Assembly: GCA_963850915.1 (NCBI GenBank)
Contig: CAWKND010000010.1
Coordinates: 558,001-622,000 of the forward strand
Origin: CAVTWH01 sp963850915
GTDB taxonomy: Bacteria; Actinomycetota; Actinomycetes; Mycobacteriales; Micromonosporaceae
DNA: 64,000 bases
Direction of reading: 5' to 3'
The translations under genes were made by a program, and so were the position numbers. The notes under the pieces are model-generated. The model saw only the letters and a program-made list of their open reading frames with translations, searched no databases and was not told the origin of the DNA. Positions 8,224 through 17,159 of this stretch are shown here, piece after piece (position 1 is the first letter of the stretch; every line of letters begins with the position of its first letter).

Positions 8224-10443
8224 GTGACCGATGCGCCGAGCCCGTCCCTGACGCTTACCGCGAGCCTGCGCCCGGCGGCGCTGGACGCCCGGCGCGGCAT
8301 CGTCCGGCTGCACCCGGAGGTACTCACCGCGCTCGGCCTGCACCCGGGCGACCCGGTACGCCTGACCGGGCGGCGCACCACCGCCGGGATCGCGGCGCTC
8401 GCCGACCCGACCGCGAGCCGGGCCCTGCTCTACGCCGATGACCTGCTGCTGGGCAACCTCGGCCTGCGCGAGGGCGGCCAGGTGACCGTCACGCCGGCCC
8501 CGGTCCGCCCGGCGCTGCGGGTCAGCCTGGCCGCGCCGGCCGAGATCCAGGCCGTGGTCAGCCCCGAAATGCTGCGGCTTGCGCTGCTCGGCAAGGTGGT
8601 CAGCCGGGAGGACAACGTCTCGCTGCTGCCCCAGGACGTGCTGCCGGACACGGCGAGCCGGCCGCTGATGGCGGCGGCCCGGCACAGCCTGGCCAACACG
8701 GTGGGGTACGCGTGGACGACGGCGCTGTTGACCGTGACCGACGCCGAGCCGGCCGAGGCGGTACTCGTCACGATGGACACGGTGGTCGGGTGGCGGGACG
8801 GGGAGGTCACCCACGCACCGGGCGAGCCCGTCGGCACGGCCGCCCCGACCACGGATGCCCCGGCTGAGCCGGTACCGACCATCGCCGACCTGCCCGGGCT
8901 GCGTAGCCAGGGGCAGGAGCTGATCGAGCTGTTCGACCTGGGCTTCCACCACGGGGAGGTACTCGGCCGGTTGGGGACAACGGTCACCCTGGGGGTACTG
9001 CTCACCGGGCCGGCCGGCTCGGGCAAGTCGACGCTGGTACGGGCGGTGGCTGCCGAGGTACAGGCCGAGGTGGTGACCGTGTGGGCACCCGAGATCGCCA
9101 CGCTGACCAACACCGACGGGGCCGAGCGACTGCGCCGGGCCTTCGCGGATGCGCGTATCCACCGCCCGGGCGTGGTGATCGTGGCCGACGTCGAGGCGCT
9201 GCTGCCCCGGGAGGGCGCGCCCGGCCCGAAGGCCACCGTGTTCCGCCAACTGCTGGGCGCCGCGCTCCAGGCCGGTACAGCCGTGGTGTGCACCACCAGC
9301 CGGCCCGAGTCGGTCGACCCGGCGCTGCGCGCCCCCGGGCTGCTCGACCACGAGCTGGCCGTACCCCTGCCCGATGCGGGGCTGCGCCGGGAACAGTTGG
9401 GCGTGCTGACCCGCCGGATGCCGCTGGGCGCGGACGTACGGCTGGACGAGGTGGCCGGGCGTACCCCCGGATTTGTCGCCGCCGACCTGGCCGCGCTGGT
9501 CCGCGAGGCCGGGGTGCGCGCGGCGCTGCGGCAGAAGAGCGGCTCGGCAACGCCCGAAGTGGCCGCCGTCGACTTCACCGCGGCGCTGGAAGTGGTGCGC
9601 CCCACCGCGATGGGCGACTCGGCGCTGGACATCGCGACGGTCACCCTGGACGACGTCGGCGACATGGTGGCGGTGAAGGAGGTACTCACCGAGTCGGTGC
9701 TGTGGCCGCTCACCTACCCCGACACATTCGCCCGGCTGGGCGTGCAGCCGCCGCGCGGGGTACTGCTCTACGGCCCGCCCGGCTGCGGGAAGACCTACCT
9801 GGTCAAGGCCATCGCCGGTACCGGCAAGGCGAACGTGCTCTCCGTCAAGGGCGCCGAGCTGCTCTCCAAGTGGGTCGGCGACAGTGAACGGGCGGTGCGC
9901 GAGCTGTTCCGCCGGGCGCGCGAGGCGGCGCCGACGCTGATCTTCCTGGACGAGGTCGACGCGCTCGCCCCGGTACGCGGACAGGCCTCCGACGGGGGTA
10001 CCACCGACCGGGTGGTCGCCGCGCTGCTGACCGAGTTGGACGGGGTCGAGTCGCTCCGGAACGTGGTCGTCATCGGCGCCACCAACCGCCCCGACCTGGT
10101 CGACCCGGCGCTGCTGCGCCCCGGCCGGCTGGAGCGCCTGGTGTACGTACCCCCGCCCGACGCGGCTGCCCGTGCCGAGATCCTCCGCGCCTCGGGGCGC
10201 AGCGTGCCGCTGGCTCCGGACGTCGACCTGGGGGCACTCGGCGCCGAGCTGGACGGGTTCTCGGCGGCTGACTGTGCGGCGCTGGTACGCGAGGCGGCGC
10301 TCGCCGCGATGCGCGAGTCACTGGACGCGGCCACCGTGACCGCCGAGCACGTCGCCGTGGCCCGCAAGCGGGTACGCCCGTCCCTGGACGAGGCGCAGGT
10401 GGCGGCCCTGGAGTCGTACGCCGAGCGCCACTCGGCCGGCTGA
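8224..10443 (+). CDS. CDC48/VCP-like AAA+ ATPase with two AAA modules
   Basis: A 739-residue protein starting with GTG. An N-terminal double-psi barrel of CDC48 type (about 1-100) is followed by two AAA domains. D1 has Walker A GPAGSGKS (262-269), but its Walker B reads ADVEAL (321-326), lacking the catalytic Glu after Asp. The region matching the arginine-finger RPGR motif reads RAPGLL. D2 is intact: GPPGCGKT (517-524), FLDE (574-577) and RPGR (632-635). D1 therefore probably binds nucleotide and scaffolds, while D2 hydrolyses. CDC48-type machines unfold or extract proteins; the partner is not visible. It is divergent from the hydrolase/ABC fusion, with a 103-bp spacer. Confidence 0.87.
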   Translation: MTDAPSPSLTLTASLRPAALDARRGIVRLHPEVLTALGLHPGDPVRLTGRRTTAGIAALADPTASRALLYADDLLLGNLGLREGGQVTVTPAPVRPALRVSLAAPAEIQAVVSPEMLRLALLGKVVSREDNVSLLPQDVLPDTASRPLMAAARHSLANTVGYAWTTALLTVTDAEPAEAVLVTMDTVVGWRDGEVTHAPGEPVGTAAPTTDAPAEPVPTIADLPGLRSQGQELIELFDLGFHHGEVLGRLGTTVTLGVLLTGPAGSGKSTLVRAVAAEVQAEVVTVWAPEIATLTNTDGAERLRRAFADARIHRPGVVIVADVEALLPREGAPGPKATVFRQLLGAALQAGTAVVCTTSRPESVDPALRAPGLLDHELAVPLPDAGLRREQLGVLTRRMPLGADVRLDEVAGRTPGFVAADLAALVREAGVRAALRQKSGSATPEVAAVDFTAALEVVRPTAMGDSALDIATVTLDDVGDMVAVKEVLTESVLWPLTYPDTFARLGVQPPRGVLLYGPPGCGKTYLVKAIAGTGKANVLSVKGAELLSKWVGDSERAVRELFRRAREAAPTLIFLDEVDALAPVRGQASDGGTTDRVVAALLTELDGVESLRNVVVIGATNRPDLVDPALLRPGRLERLVYVPPPDAAARAEILRASGRSVPLAPDVDLGALGAELDGFSAADCAALVREAALAAMRESLDAATVTAEHVAVARKRVRPSLDEAQVAALESYAERHSAG

Positions 10444-10476
10444 CTCGGCGTGGGCCTCGCTCCAAGATCGGGGCGA

Positions 10477-10515
10477 GATGTCCGGAAATGCAGTGTGACT
10501 GCACTTCCGGACATC
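10477..10515. terminator. Long hairpin between convergent genes
   Basis: An 18-bp stem (10477-10494 with 10498-10515, one mismatch) closes on a 3-nt GTG loop, 34 bp after the stop of the CDC48-like gene. There is no U-run, which is usual for actinobacterial terminators. The symmetry allows it to act on both strands. Confidence 0.65.
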
Positions 10516-10703
10516 TAACGGCGATCATGTCCCGCCACCCACCCGGCCACGCCGCCCGCACATCGCGGCGGCGGCGACCGGGAAAGCGACAGCGCGCCCG
10601 ATCGGGCGCGCTGGGGTGGATATGTGACGACCCCCGGGGTTCCGCGCCGTCGGTGACGTGCGCGGGCCGGCCGGACCAATGCCGGGCCCCGGGGGTCGGG
10701 AAG
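10516..10703. other. Gene-free stretch with a 22-bp palindrome and a GC-rich inverted repeat
   Basis: No convincing gene is seen here. The stretch holds a perfect 22-bp palindrome with no spacer at 10591-10612. It also holds an 11-bp inverted repeat, GACCCCCGGGG at 10629-10639 with CCCCGGGGGTC at 10687-10697. Together they could fold into a branched structure. They may be a second terminator for the prs side or part of an untranslated RNA. Confidence 0.4.
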
Positions 10704-10817
10704 CTACCTGGTTTTCGCCGTGCCACTGTCCGCGTGGTCGCGTTCGAACGAGAGCCAGGAGGACGGGCTAGCTGGTAGCCACCTCACGAGTCCAGTGCGT
10801 ATACAACCTTGGACCAC
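10704..10817 (-). CDS. Candidate small protein of 37 residues
   Basis: A GTG at 10817 opens a 37-codon frame (MVQGCIRTGLVRWLPASPSS at its start, ending DHADSGTAKTR). It sits directly after an unusually strong purine tract, AAGGGAGG. An overlapping 19-codon frame starts at 10827 (GTG AAG GGA). The region lies just beyond the prs stop on the same strand. Its peptide composition (Trp, Cys, few Ala/Gly) is unlike random GC-rich frames, and I have an uncertain impression of similar short peptides in other actinomycetes. The purine tract could alternatively serve the TTG at 10808 or belong to a non-coding RNA. Confidence 0.35.
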   Translation of the reverse strand: MVQGCIRTGLVRWLPASPSSWLSFERDHADSGTAKTR

Positions 10818-10875
10818 CTCCCTTCACGTGTACCGCCAACCCTATGAGGGCAGCGGCCGACCGACAAGTCTTTTT

Positions 10876-11841
10876 CTAGAACCCGTCGGCGACCACGGAA
10901 GTCGGGTGGAACAGCGCGCTGACCGATTCACCGTTGTGGATACGTCGGATCGCCTCGGCCAGTGCCGGCGCGATGGAGAGCACCTGCAGCTTGGGTACCC
11001 GCTTGTGCGCCGGGATCGGCACCGTGTTGGTACAGACGATCTCCGCCACATCCGGCTGGGCGGCCAGCCGCTCCAGCGCGTTCCCGGCGAACAGGCCGTG
11101 CGTGCAGGCCACCCGGGTGGAGGCGACGCCCCGTTCGCGCAGCCGCTCCAGCAGCTCCAGCACGGTCGAGCCGGCGGCGATCTCGTCGTCCAGCACGATC
11201 ACGTCCCGCCCCTCGACATCACCGATGACCGCCGAGATGGTGACCTTGTCGTCGTTGAAGCGCTGCTTCGCCCCGGCTGCCACCGGTACCCCGAGCATCC
11301 GGGCGAACGCCGCGGCGCTCTTGGCGTTGCCCAGGTCCGGCGAGACAACAACCGCGTTGCTCAGGTCGTACCCGGTGAAGTGCGCCGCCAACTCGTGCAG
11401 TGCGTGCAGATGGTCCACCGGCACGCTGAAGAACCCGTGTACCTGCGGCGAGTGCAGCGTCATCGTGAGTACCCGATCGGCGCCTGCGGCTTTGAGAAGG
11501 TCAGCCACGAGTCGGGCGCCGATGGAGATGCGCGGCCCGTCCTTCTTGTCGGAGCGCGCGTACGCGTAGTGCGGCATCACCACCGTGGTCCGCCCGGCCG
11601 AGGCGCCCCGCGCCGCGTCGAGCATGAGCAGCAGCTCGACCAGGTGCTCCTGCACGGGCGGGACGAGCGGCTGGATCAGGAACACGTCGCGTTCCCGGCA
11701 GTTGGCCTGGAGCTGGACCTCCAGGCAGTCGTTGGCGAAGCGCTGGATGCCGGTCGGCAGCAGCTCCTCGCCCAGGTGGGCACAGATCTCGGCGGCCAGG
11801 TCAGGATGGGCACTGCCAGTGAAGACAGCGATGTCGCGCAC
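10876..11841 (-). CDS. prs: Ribose-phosphate pyrophosphokinase (PRPP synthetase)
   Basis: A 321-residue cytoplasmic enzyme of normal family length that makes 5-phosphoribosyl diphosphate from ribose 5-phosphate and ATP for nucleotide, His and Trp synthesis. It starts MRDIAVFTGSAHPDLA with the ATG at 11841. The PRPP-binding signature DVIVLDDEIAAGSTVLE lies at about 214-230, and the divalent-metal/ATP region with SPQVHGFFSVPVDH at about 129-142. It is not followed by rplY or pth as in many actinobacteria. Its start faces the leaderless promoter of the RCK channel gene about 200 bp away. Confidence 0.93.
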   Translation of the reverse strand: MRDIAVFTGSAHPDLAAEICAHLGEELLPTGIQRFANDCLEVQLQANCRERDVFLIQPLVPPVQEHLVELLLMLDAARGASAGRTTVVMPHYAYARSDKKDGPRISIGARLVADLLKAAGADRVLTMTLHSPQVHGFFSVPVDHLHALHELAAHFTGYDLSNAVVVSPDLGNAKSAAAFARMLGVPVAAGAKQRFNDDKVTISAVIGDVEGRDVIVLDDEIAAGSTVLELLERLRERGVASTRVACTHGLFAGNALERLAAQPDVAEIVCTNTVPIPAHKRVPKLQVLSIAPALAEAIRRIHNGESVSALFHPTSVVADGF

Positions 11842-12031
11842 GAACTTCCCCTTGGCTCGGGTGCGTCGGACGGAGCGGCAAACGGCGGTCCACCCCGGCT
11901 GGCGGCGAGCGGCTGCGACAGGTACCGGGGGCGAGATCGGTTTGGGTGGATGGCTTCAGCAACCAGGCTACGGCCTGCACCGGCCCGACCGGCAGAGGCA
12001 CCGGCAGTGTCACCGACGAGCACCGGCGACC

Positions 12032-12044
12032 TACTATCCGTGGC
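12032..12044 (+). promoter_or_regulatory. Candidate -10 element for a leaderless transcript
   Basis: TACTAT at 12032-12037 lies 7 nt before the GTG at 12045. That is the spacing expected if transcription begins at or next to the start codon. No Shine-Dalgarno precedes the GTG, so leaderless translation is likely. This supports the chosen start of the channel gene. Confidence 0.45.
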
Positions 12045-14004
12045 GTGGCCGATGCCTCCCCTCCTTCTTCGACGCCGCCGGACCGGGCGCCCCCAACCGG
12101 GCCGCCGCGCGATCAACCGGCGTCGGATCCGGCGCCACCGAACACGGCGCCGCGCGACCGGCGCGTCGCCGCGCCCGGCGCCGGCCGACCTCCGCGCCGG
12201 CGGTTCGACACGCAGTTGGTCGCCGACGCAACGCGGCGGCTGCAGAACCGGCTGTTCGAGCAGCGGGCCGCGCCCGGCGAGCCGACGCGCCGGCACTTCA
12301 TCGTCTGCGGCGACGATCCGCTCGCGCACCGGCTGGTGGAGGAGCTGACGGTGCGCTACCACCGGCCGGTCACGGTGATCATGAAGTCGAAGAAGACCAA
12401 CCACGGGCCACAGATCGCGGCGCTCGACGGGGTCAAGGTGGTCGAGGCGGAGCGGCTGGACGCCGAGGCGTTCACGCGCGGCGAAGGTGGGTACGGCCGA
12501 GGCGATGGCGCTGGTCCGCCAGGACGACGTGGGCAACCTGCACGCCGCGCTGCAGGCCCAGGAGCTCAACCCCGAGCTGCGGCTGGTACTGCGGATGTTC
12601 AACACCAGCTTCGGGTACGCCATCCGCCGGCTGCTGCGCCACTGCCAGGTGCTCTCCGACGCGTCCATCGCGGCGCCCGCGTTCGTCGCCTCGGCACTGG
12701 GTGAGGTGGCGCCGAGCTACGTACGCCTGCCCAGTCACACGCTCTACGTCGCCCGGCGCTCCGAGGTCGCCCCCGAGCAGCTGGTCTGCGGGCTGGCGGA
12801 CACCTCCGACGGTACCGATCCGGTACTGCTCCCGGCGGACGAGGAGCGCTGCGACCTGGTACTGGCGATCGCCACCGGGGCACGGGTACACGCCGCCGCG
12901 CTGGAGGAGAGCTCGGCGATCGGCGTCACGGTACCGGTCCGGCGGGTACCGGTGATCCGCCAGCCGACCCTGACCCAGCGGCTGCGTACCCTCGCCAACC
13001 GCCTCGCGCCCAGCCGGATCTTCGGTGCCAGCGCCTCGCGTACCCTCCGCATCGCCCTGATCGCGCTGATCTCCGTCCTCATCGTCGGTACCCTGCTGCT
13101 CGCCTGGCTGGAGCGGCTGAGTGTCTGGGAGGCGGCGTACACCACGATCCTGTCCGTGGTCAGCGGCGCCAACGCGGACACAACGCTCTCCGGCGGGGTA
13201 CAGGTCGTGCAGGCGGCGCTGGCGCTGGCCGGGATCGCGATGGTCCCGGTGATCACGGCGGCCGTGGTCGAGGCGGTGGTGAACGCCCGACTGGCGCTGG
13301 AGACCGGCCGGCTGCGCGGACCGATCCGCGACCACGTGGTCGTCATCGGCCTCGGAAACGTTGGTACCCGGGTGATCCAGCACCTGAACACGCTCGGCGT
13401 GGACGTGGTCGCGATCGACCGCGCCGGCGACGCGCGCGGCGTACAGCTGGCCCGGGAGATGGGCATCCCGCTGGTCTTGGGCGACGCCAGCCGGGAGGAG
13501 ACGCTCCGCGAGGCGTCCCTGCAGTCGGCCCGGGCGCTGGTGGCGCTCTCCACCGACGACGTGACCAACCTGGAGGCCGGGCTGCAGACCCGGGCACTGA
13601 ACCCGGACGCGCAGGTGGTGCTGCGGCTGTTCGACGGCGACCTGGCCGACCGGGTACAGCGCGCCTTCGGCCGGATGACCTCCAAGAGCGTGTCGTTCCT
13701 GGCCGCGCCCGCGTTCGCCACGGCGATGCTGGAGCGGGAGGTGATCGGGACGATCCCGGTCAAGCGCCGGGTACTCCTGCTCGCCGACGTACCGGTCGAC
13801 GAGGGTTCGCCGCTGGCCGGGCAGTCGCTGGCGCAGGTGGAGCGGGGCGGCGGGGTACGGGTGGTCTCGGTGGACGGGGGCAGCCGGCCGGGACCGCAGA
13901 CCGAGCTGGTACCGGGGCAGCGGCTGATCGTGGTGGCCACCCGGGTCGGCCTCGGCCGGATGCTCGACGGCCTCCCCGAGCCGGTCGCCCCCGGCCCCAA
14001 CTGA
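12045..14004 (+). CDS. Ion channel protein with two RCK/TrkA-N domains (one +1 frameshift as read)
   Basis: About 652 residues once one extra base near 12475-12486 is removed. A disordered Pro-rich N-terminus leads to a first TrkA-N nucleotide-binding fold (RRHFIVCGDDPLAHRLVEEL). The frame then breaks after AEAFTRG and resumes with KVGTAEAMALVRQDDVGNLH. Two or three membrane segments follow (about 13040-13290), including the pore-like stretch TTILSVVSGANADTTLSGG. A second Rossmann RCK domain (DHVVVIGLGNVGTRVIQHL) comes next. This is the layout of Castor/Pollux-like and other K+ channels gated by cytoplasmic nucleotide-binding rings. The second part alone is open from 12487. The ion is inferred. 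Confidence 0.75.
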
Positions 14005-14011
14005 GCCCCCG

Positions 14012-15241
14012 TTACTCGGCGGGGGCGCCGTCCAGGGCGTAGCCGAGGATGGCCTGCTCGTCCGGGCGGTGCGCCAAGACGTTCGCCAGGTAGGACTGGA
14101 CCGCCGGGGCCAGTCCGACATCGCGGCCGGCCTCCTCCGACAGGTACCAGCGGTGCTCCATGATCTGGGCGAACAGCTCGGTCGGCTCCAGCTTGCCGCG
14201 CAGGTTGGCCGGGACGGCGCGGACCACCGGCTCGAACACCTCGGTCAGCCAGCGGTGCGCGGCCTGCTGCTCGTCGTCCAGGTCGCTCTCCGCCCGGTAG
14301 GTGTCCAGGTCGTTGAGGAGCGCGCGGGCCTGGTTCTCCTCCGCGTCCAGCCCGGTGAGGCGCATCAGCCGACGGGTGTGGTGGCCGGCGTCGACCACCT
14401 TGGGCCGTACCCGGTAGCCGTTGTGGTTGGTCGACATCTGCAGCTCCTCGACGTCGAAGCCGAGTTCGTTCAGCCGCCGGATGCGCTTCTGCACGTGGTG
14501 GCGTACGTCCGCGGTGGCCAGCTCCTGCTCGTAGGTGATCTCGTGCCACAGCGACTCGTAGCGGCGTACCACGTCCTCACTGACCGCCTCCGGGTCGATG
14601 TCGGCGTGCAGTTGGCCGGCCGCCTCCAGGTCGAGCATCTCGCCGAAGATGTTCACCCGGGCGATCTCCAGGTCCTCGCCGCGCTGGCCGTTGGAGAGGC
14701 TCGGGTAGATCGCCCCGGTCTCGGCGTCGACCAGGTACGCCGCGAACGCGCCGGCATCGCGCCGGAACAGCGTGTTGGAGAGCGACACGTCACCCCAGAA
14801 AAATCCGGTGAGATGCATCCGTACCAGCAGCGCGGCGAGCGCGTCGAGCAGCCGGTTCATCGTCTCCGGGCGGAGGGTGTGGGAGAACAGCGCACGGTAC
14901 GGCAGGGAAAACTGCAGGTGCCTCGTGACCAGGGCAGGCGCCAACTGCTCGCCGTCCTCGGCCAACCGGTCGGCGATGATCGCCACCGCCTCCACGCTCG
15001 GCGCGCCGATCCGCTCCAACTGGCGGAGCAGGTCGTACTCCTTCTGCGCGATCCGCTCGACGGTCTCCTTGACGGCGTACACCGTGCCACCGAAGCGTAC
15101 GAACCGGACGACGTGCCGGGAGATGCCCTGCGGCAGCGCGACCAGCCGGTCGGCCGGCCACTCCTCGAGCGGGGTACTCCAGGGCAGGTCCAGCAGCGCC
15201 GGGTCGAAGAAGGCGGAGGTGATGCGCACGCCGTCCAGCAT
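14012..15241 (-). CDS. DUF4032 family protein with kinase-like fold
   Basis: A 409-residue protein with the actinobacterial DUF4032 layout. The N-terminal half is a small-molecule or LPS-kinase-like region: EYDLLRQLERIG, then HLTGFFWGDVSLSNTLF (catalytic-loop-like Asp and Asn) and YLVDAETGA (metal-binding DxE). A C-terminal DUF4032 segment follows. The frame is open to 15418, but I chose the ATG at 15241 (MLDGVRITSAFFD) because the extra residues are Ser/Pro-rich and unlike the family. The substrate is unknown. It diverges from the PAP2 gene over about 70 bp. Confidence 0.75.
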   Translation of the reverse strand: MLDGVRITSAFFDPALLDLPWSTPLEEWPADRLVALPQGISRHVVRFVRFGGTVYAVKETVERIAQKEYDLLRQLERIGAPSVEAVAIIADRLAEDGEQLAPALVTRHLQFSLPYRALFSHTLRPETMNRLLDALAALLVRMHLTGFFWGDVSLSNTLFRRDAGAFAAYLVDAETGAIYPSLSNGQRGEDLEIARVNIFGEMLDLEAAGQLHADIDPEAVSEDVVRRYESLWHEITYEQELATADVRHHVQKRIRRLNELGFDVEELQMSTNHNGYRVRPKVVDAGHHTRRLMRLTGLDAEENQARALLNDLDTYRAESDLDDEQQAAHRWLTEVFEPVVRAVPANLRGKLEPTELFAQIMEHRWYLSEEAGRDVGLAPAVQSYLANVLAHRPDEQAILGYALDGAPAE

Positions 15242-15311
15242 GGCAGGCCGGTTTTCAAAAACTCGCCGACGGTAGGGTGGCCTATCGGCTATCGGTGTCG
15301 GGGGGTTGCGG

Positions 15312-16040
15312 GTGCGCAGGGTACGGCCGGCCGGCTGGTGGTTCGACGCGCTGCTCGTGGGCGGCTTCGTGGTACTCACGCTGGTGCTCTGGCACGACCG
15401 GCTGCTCGGCGTGGACACCGCCGTACGCGACTGGTGTGACGCTCATCGCCCGACGCCGCTCTACTGGGGCGCCCGGATCGGCAACCTCGTCGGCCAGGGC
15501 ACCCCACTGGCGGTGATCTGCCTCGGCCTGGCGCTGCTGCGCGCCCGGGAACGCCCCTGGCTGGGCCTCGACTCGCGCGCCGCTGAGCCACGCACGCCGG
15601 CGGCGGGCTTGCGCCGGTGGTGGCCGGTACTGCTGGTGGCGTGCGCGTTCGTACTGACCTACTTCACGGTCGGCCCGCTGAAGGTGTGGACCGATCGGGC
15701 CGGCCCGCACGCCGACGTACCGCACCCGGAGCGCTTCGGCTCCGGCGGCCTGGAGTACCCCTCGGGCCACCTGGCCAACTCGATCATCTGGTACGGCGTA
15801 CTCGTCGTCCTGATCTCCCCGTGGGTACCGCTGGTCTGGCGCCGGGTACTTCGCATCGGGCCACCCGCGATCCTCTCGGTCACCACGGTCTACCTGAGCT
15901 TCCACTGGTTCACCGACACGCTCGCCGGTATCGCCCTGGGCCTGTTCCTCGACCGCCTACTGCACCGAGTCCCCTGGGACACCCTCCACCTCCCCCACCG
16001 GAAGACCGCCCCCCGAACTCGCGAAGACGCCACCCCATAA
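15312..16040 (+). CDS. PAP2-superfamily membrane phosphatase
   Basis: A membrane protein of 242 residues with about five helices. The acid phosphatase signatures are present: KVWTDRAGP (first motif), EYPSGHLAN (second, with the catalytic His) and SFHWFTDTLAG (third, His and Asp). The Arg usual in the first and third motifs is shifted or missing, so activity should not be taken for granted. Likely substrates are lipid phosphates such as undecaprenyl pyrophosphate or phosphatidate at the outer membrane face. The GTG at 15312 follows a G-run (15299-15305) at good spacing; a TTG lies two codons upstream. Confidence 0.82.
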   Translation: MRRVRPAGWWFDALLVGGFVVLTLVLWHDRLLGVDTAVRDWCDAHRPTPLYWGARIGNLVGQGTPLAVICLGLALLRARERPWLGLDSRAAEPRTPAAGLRRWWPVLLVACAFVLTYFTVGPLKVWTDRAGPHADVPHPERFGSGGLEYPSGHLANSIIWYGVLVVLISPWVPLVWRRVLRIGPPAILSVTTVYLSFHWFTDTLAGIALGLFLDRLLHRVPWDTLHLPHRKTAPRTREDATP

Positions 16041-16060
16041 CCCCGCCGAGCTGCCAGCGG

Positions 16061-16104
16061 TGGTACCGTGAGGTACCAAGGTACCCAGGGTGCGCAAGGA
16101 GGAG
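16061..16104 (+). promoter_or_regulatory. Palindromic GGTACC operator and ribosome-binding site of the RHH gene
   Basis: TGGTACC-GTGA-GGTACCA forms a perfect inverted repeat at 16061-16078, and a third GGTACC follows at 16080-16085. Ribbon-helix-helix proteins typically bind such short direct or inverted repeats. A strong AAGGAGGAG at 16096-16104 sits 8 nt before the ATG at 16113, which fixes the start. Confidence 0.5.
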
Positions 16105-16112
16105 TGGCGAGC

Positions 16113-16389
16113 ATGGCCGAGCAGCTGACACCGAGGCGGCAAGCTCCGCTCGAAGGTCGACCCGGACGTTGACGAACTCATCTCACAGGGCGCCCACTTC
16201 CTTGGACTGGCAAAGAAGGATCTGGTCGCCGAGGCCGTCCGCGACTACATCGCGGCGCATCGCGACGACATTCGTCGACGGATGGGCGAAGCGATGCGGG
16301 TACTGGACGGCACGACAACGGCGCGCATCGCGCTGCTGTCCGGCCTGCCCCCAGAGGAGATCGACCTGCTCGGCGGCGTTGACGAGTAG
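16113..16389 (+). pseudogene. Ribbon-helix-helix DNA-binding protein, antitoxin-like (+1 frameshift as read)
   Basis: The ATG and ribosome-binding site are good, but the frame stops after 19 codons. Removing one base near 16138-16143 (CGGCAAG) joins MAEQLTPRR to KLRSKVDPDVDELISQGAHF and gives 91 residues. The joined protein has a short beta strand plus two helices (residues 10-50, LAKKDLVAEAVRDYIAAH) typical of RHH antitoxins, and an acidic helical tail (LSGLPPEEIDLLGG). A palindromic operator lies 35 bp upstream and a partner gene follows after 8 bp. It is either mutated or carries a sequencing insertion. Confidence 0.55.
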
Positions 16390-16397
16390 CGCCGACG

Positions 16398-17153
16398 ATG
16401 GAGCTGTTGCGCCCGACGCTGCGGTGCCTTCAGGAGGAGCTGAAGCTCCCGATACCGCGTTTGACCGAGCCGCTGGATGCGGTGGATCATCCGCTGCTGA
16501 ACAAGGCCAGGCAACAGTTCGCCGATCCCGCCGGGAGCCGCGAACGGATCGCCGCGATCGATGACCGGGTGCTGTTCAAGGCAAAGGTGCAGCGCTGGCG
16601 CGGCGCCATCTGGATGGGTGAGCACCTGCCGTGGTTGTTGGCCGCCGGGGTGCGCGAGGCCGGCAGCGCCGACGACTTCTATTCCGCGCTCGCAGCGGAT
16701 GGACGGCAGGCAAGGGCGCTCTACAACGCCGTCAATGCCCGAGCGCTGACCACCGAAACCTCCACAGCGCATCTCCTCCCGCGCGCGACCGACCGTCAAC
16801 GCTACAAACTCGAAGCCACCGCGAGGTTCGTCCGGGCACTGGAGCGGGCTGTCCCGGACCTTATCCGAGCGAGCCTGCGAGACGGGCGCGAGCATACGAC
16901 CACGTTGCCAGCGCTGACCCTCGGCGCCCAGGTGCGCGCCGACGACGGACACGAGACCTACGTCGCCATCCGGATCAGCGGATCGGTACCCCTGGACGTG
17001 ACAGCAGTCGTCCTGGAGATCGTGCCCGGCTGTGACCCCAGCGGCTGGTATCCCGAAGTCGCGATGCCCGACCGCCCGTTACTCGGCAACGAACAGGCAT
17101 GGTCGAACATCATGGATCCGAGCGCGGCGGCCAAACTGCTCGACCTCGATTGA
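16398..17153 (+). CDS. Unrecognised protein, partner of the RHH gene
   Basis: A 251-residue soluble protein with no family I can name. It has a helical, basic N-terminal half (WRGAIWMGEHLPWLLAAGV) and a C-terminal beta-rich half (VAIRISGSVPLDVTAVVLEI). It follows the ribbon-helix-helix frame by 8 bp, an arrangement common for toxin-antitoxin pairs, but no nuclease or toxin motif is visible. It carries a TTA leucine codon (RPLLGN, near 17087). The tetramer GTAC occurs only once in 756 bp, far below neighbouring genes, suggesting recent acquisition. Function is open. Confidence 0.65.
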   Translation: MELLRPTLRCLQEELKLPIPRLTEPLDAVDHPLLNKARQQFADPAGSRERIAAIDDRVLFKAKVQRWRGAIWMGEHLPWLLAAGVREAGSADDFYSALAADGRQARALYNAVNARALTTETSTAHLLPRATDRQRYKLEATARFVRALERAVPDLIRASLRDGREHTTTLPALTLGAQVRADDGHETYVAIRISGSVPLDVTAVVLEIVPGCDPSGWYPEVAMPDRPLLGNEQAWSNIMDPSAAAKLLDLD

Positions 17154-17159
17154 TATGGG

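Noticed and set aside
8121..8381. An 87-residue N-terminal extension of the hydrolase/ABC fusion
   Set aside because: It is Arg/Ser/Pro-rich, overlaps the divergent AAA gene start, and a normal signal anchor begins right after the ATG at 8120.
12472..14121. Long minus-strand frames opposite the RCK channel gene
   Set aside because: They are antisense mirrors with Arg/Gln-rich composition; the plus strand holds RCK and pore motifs.
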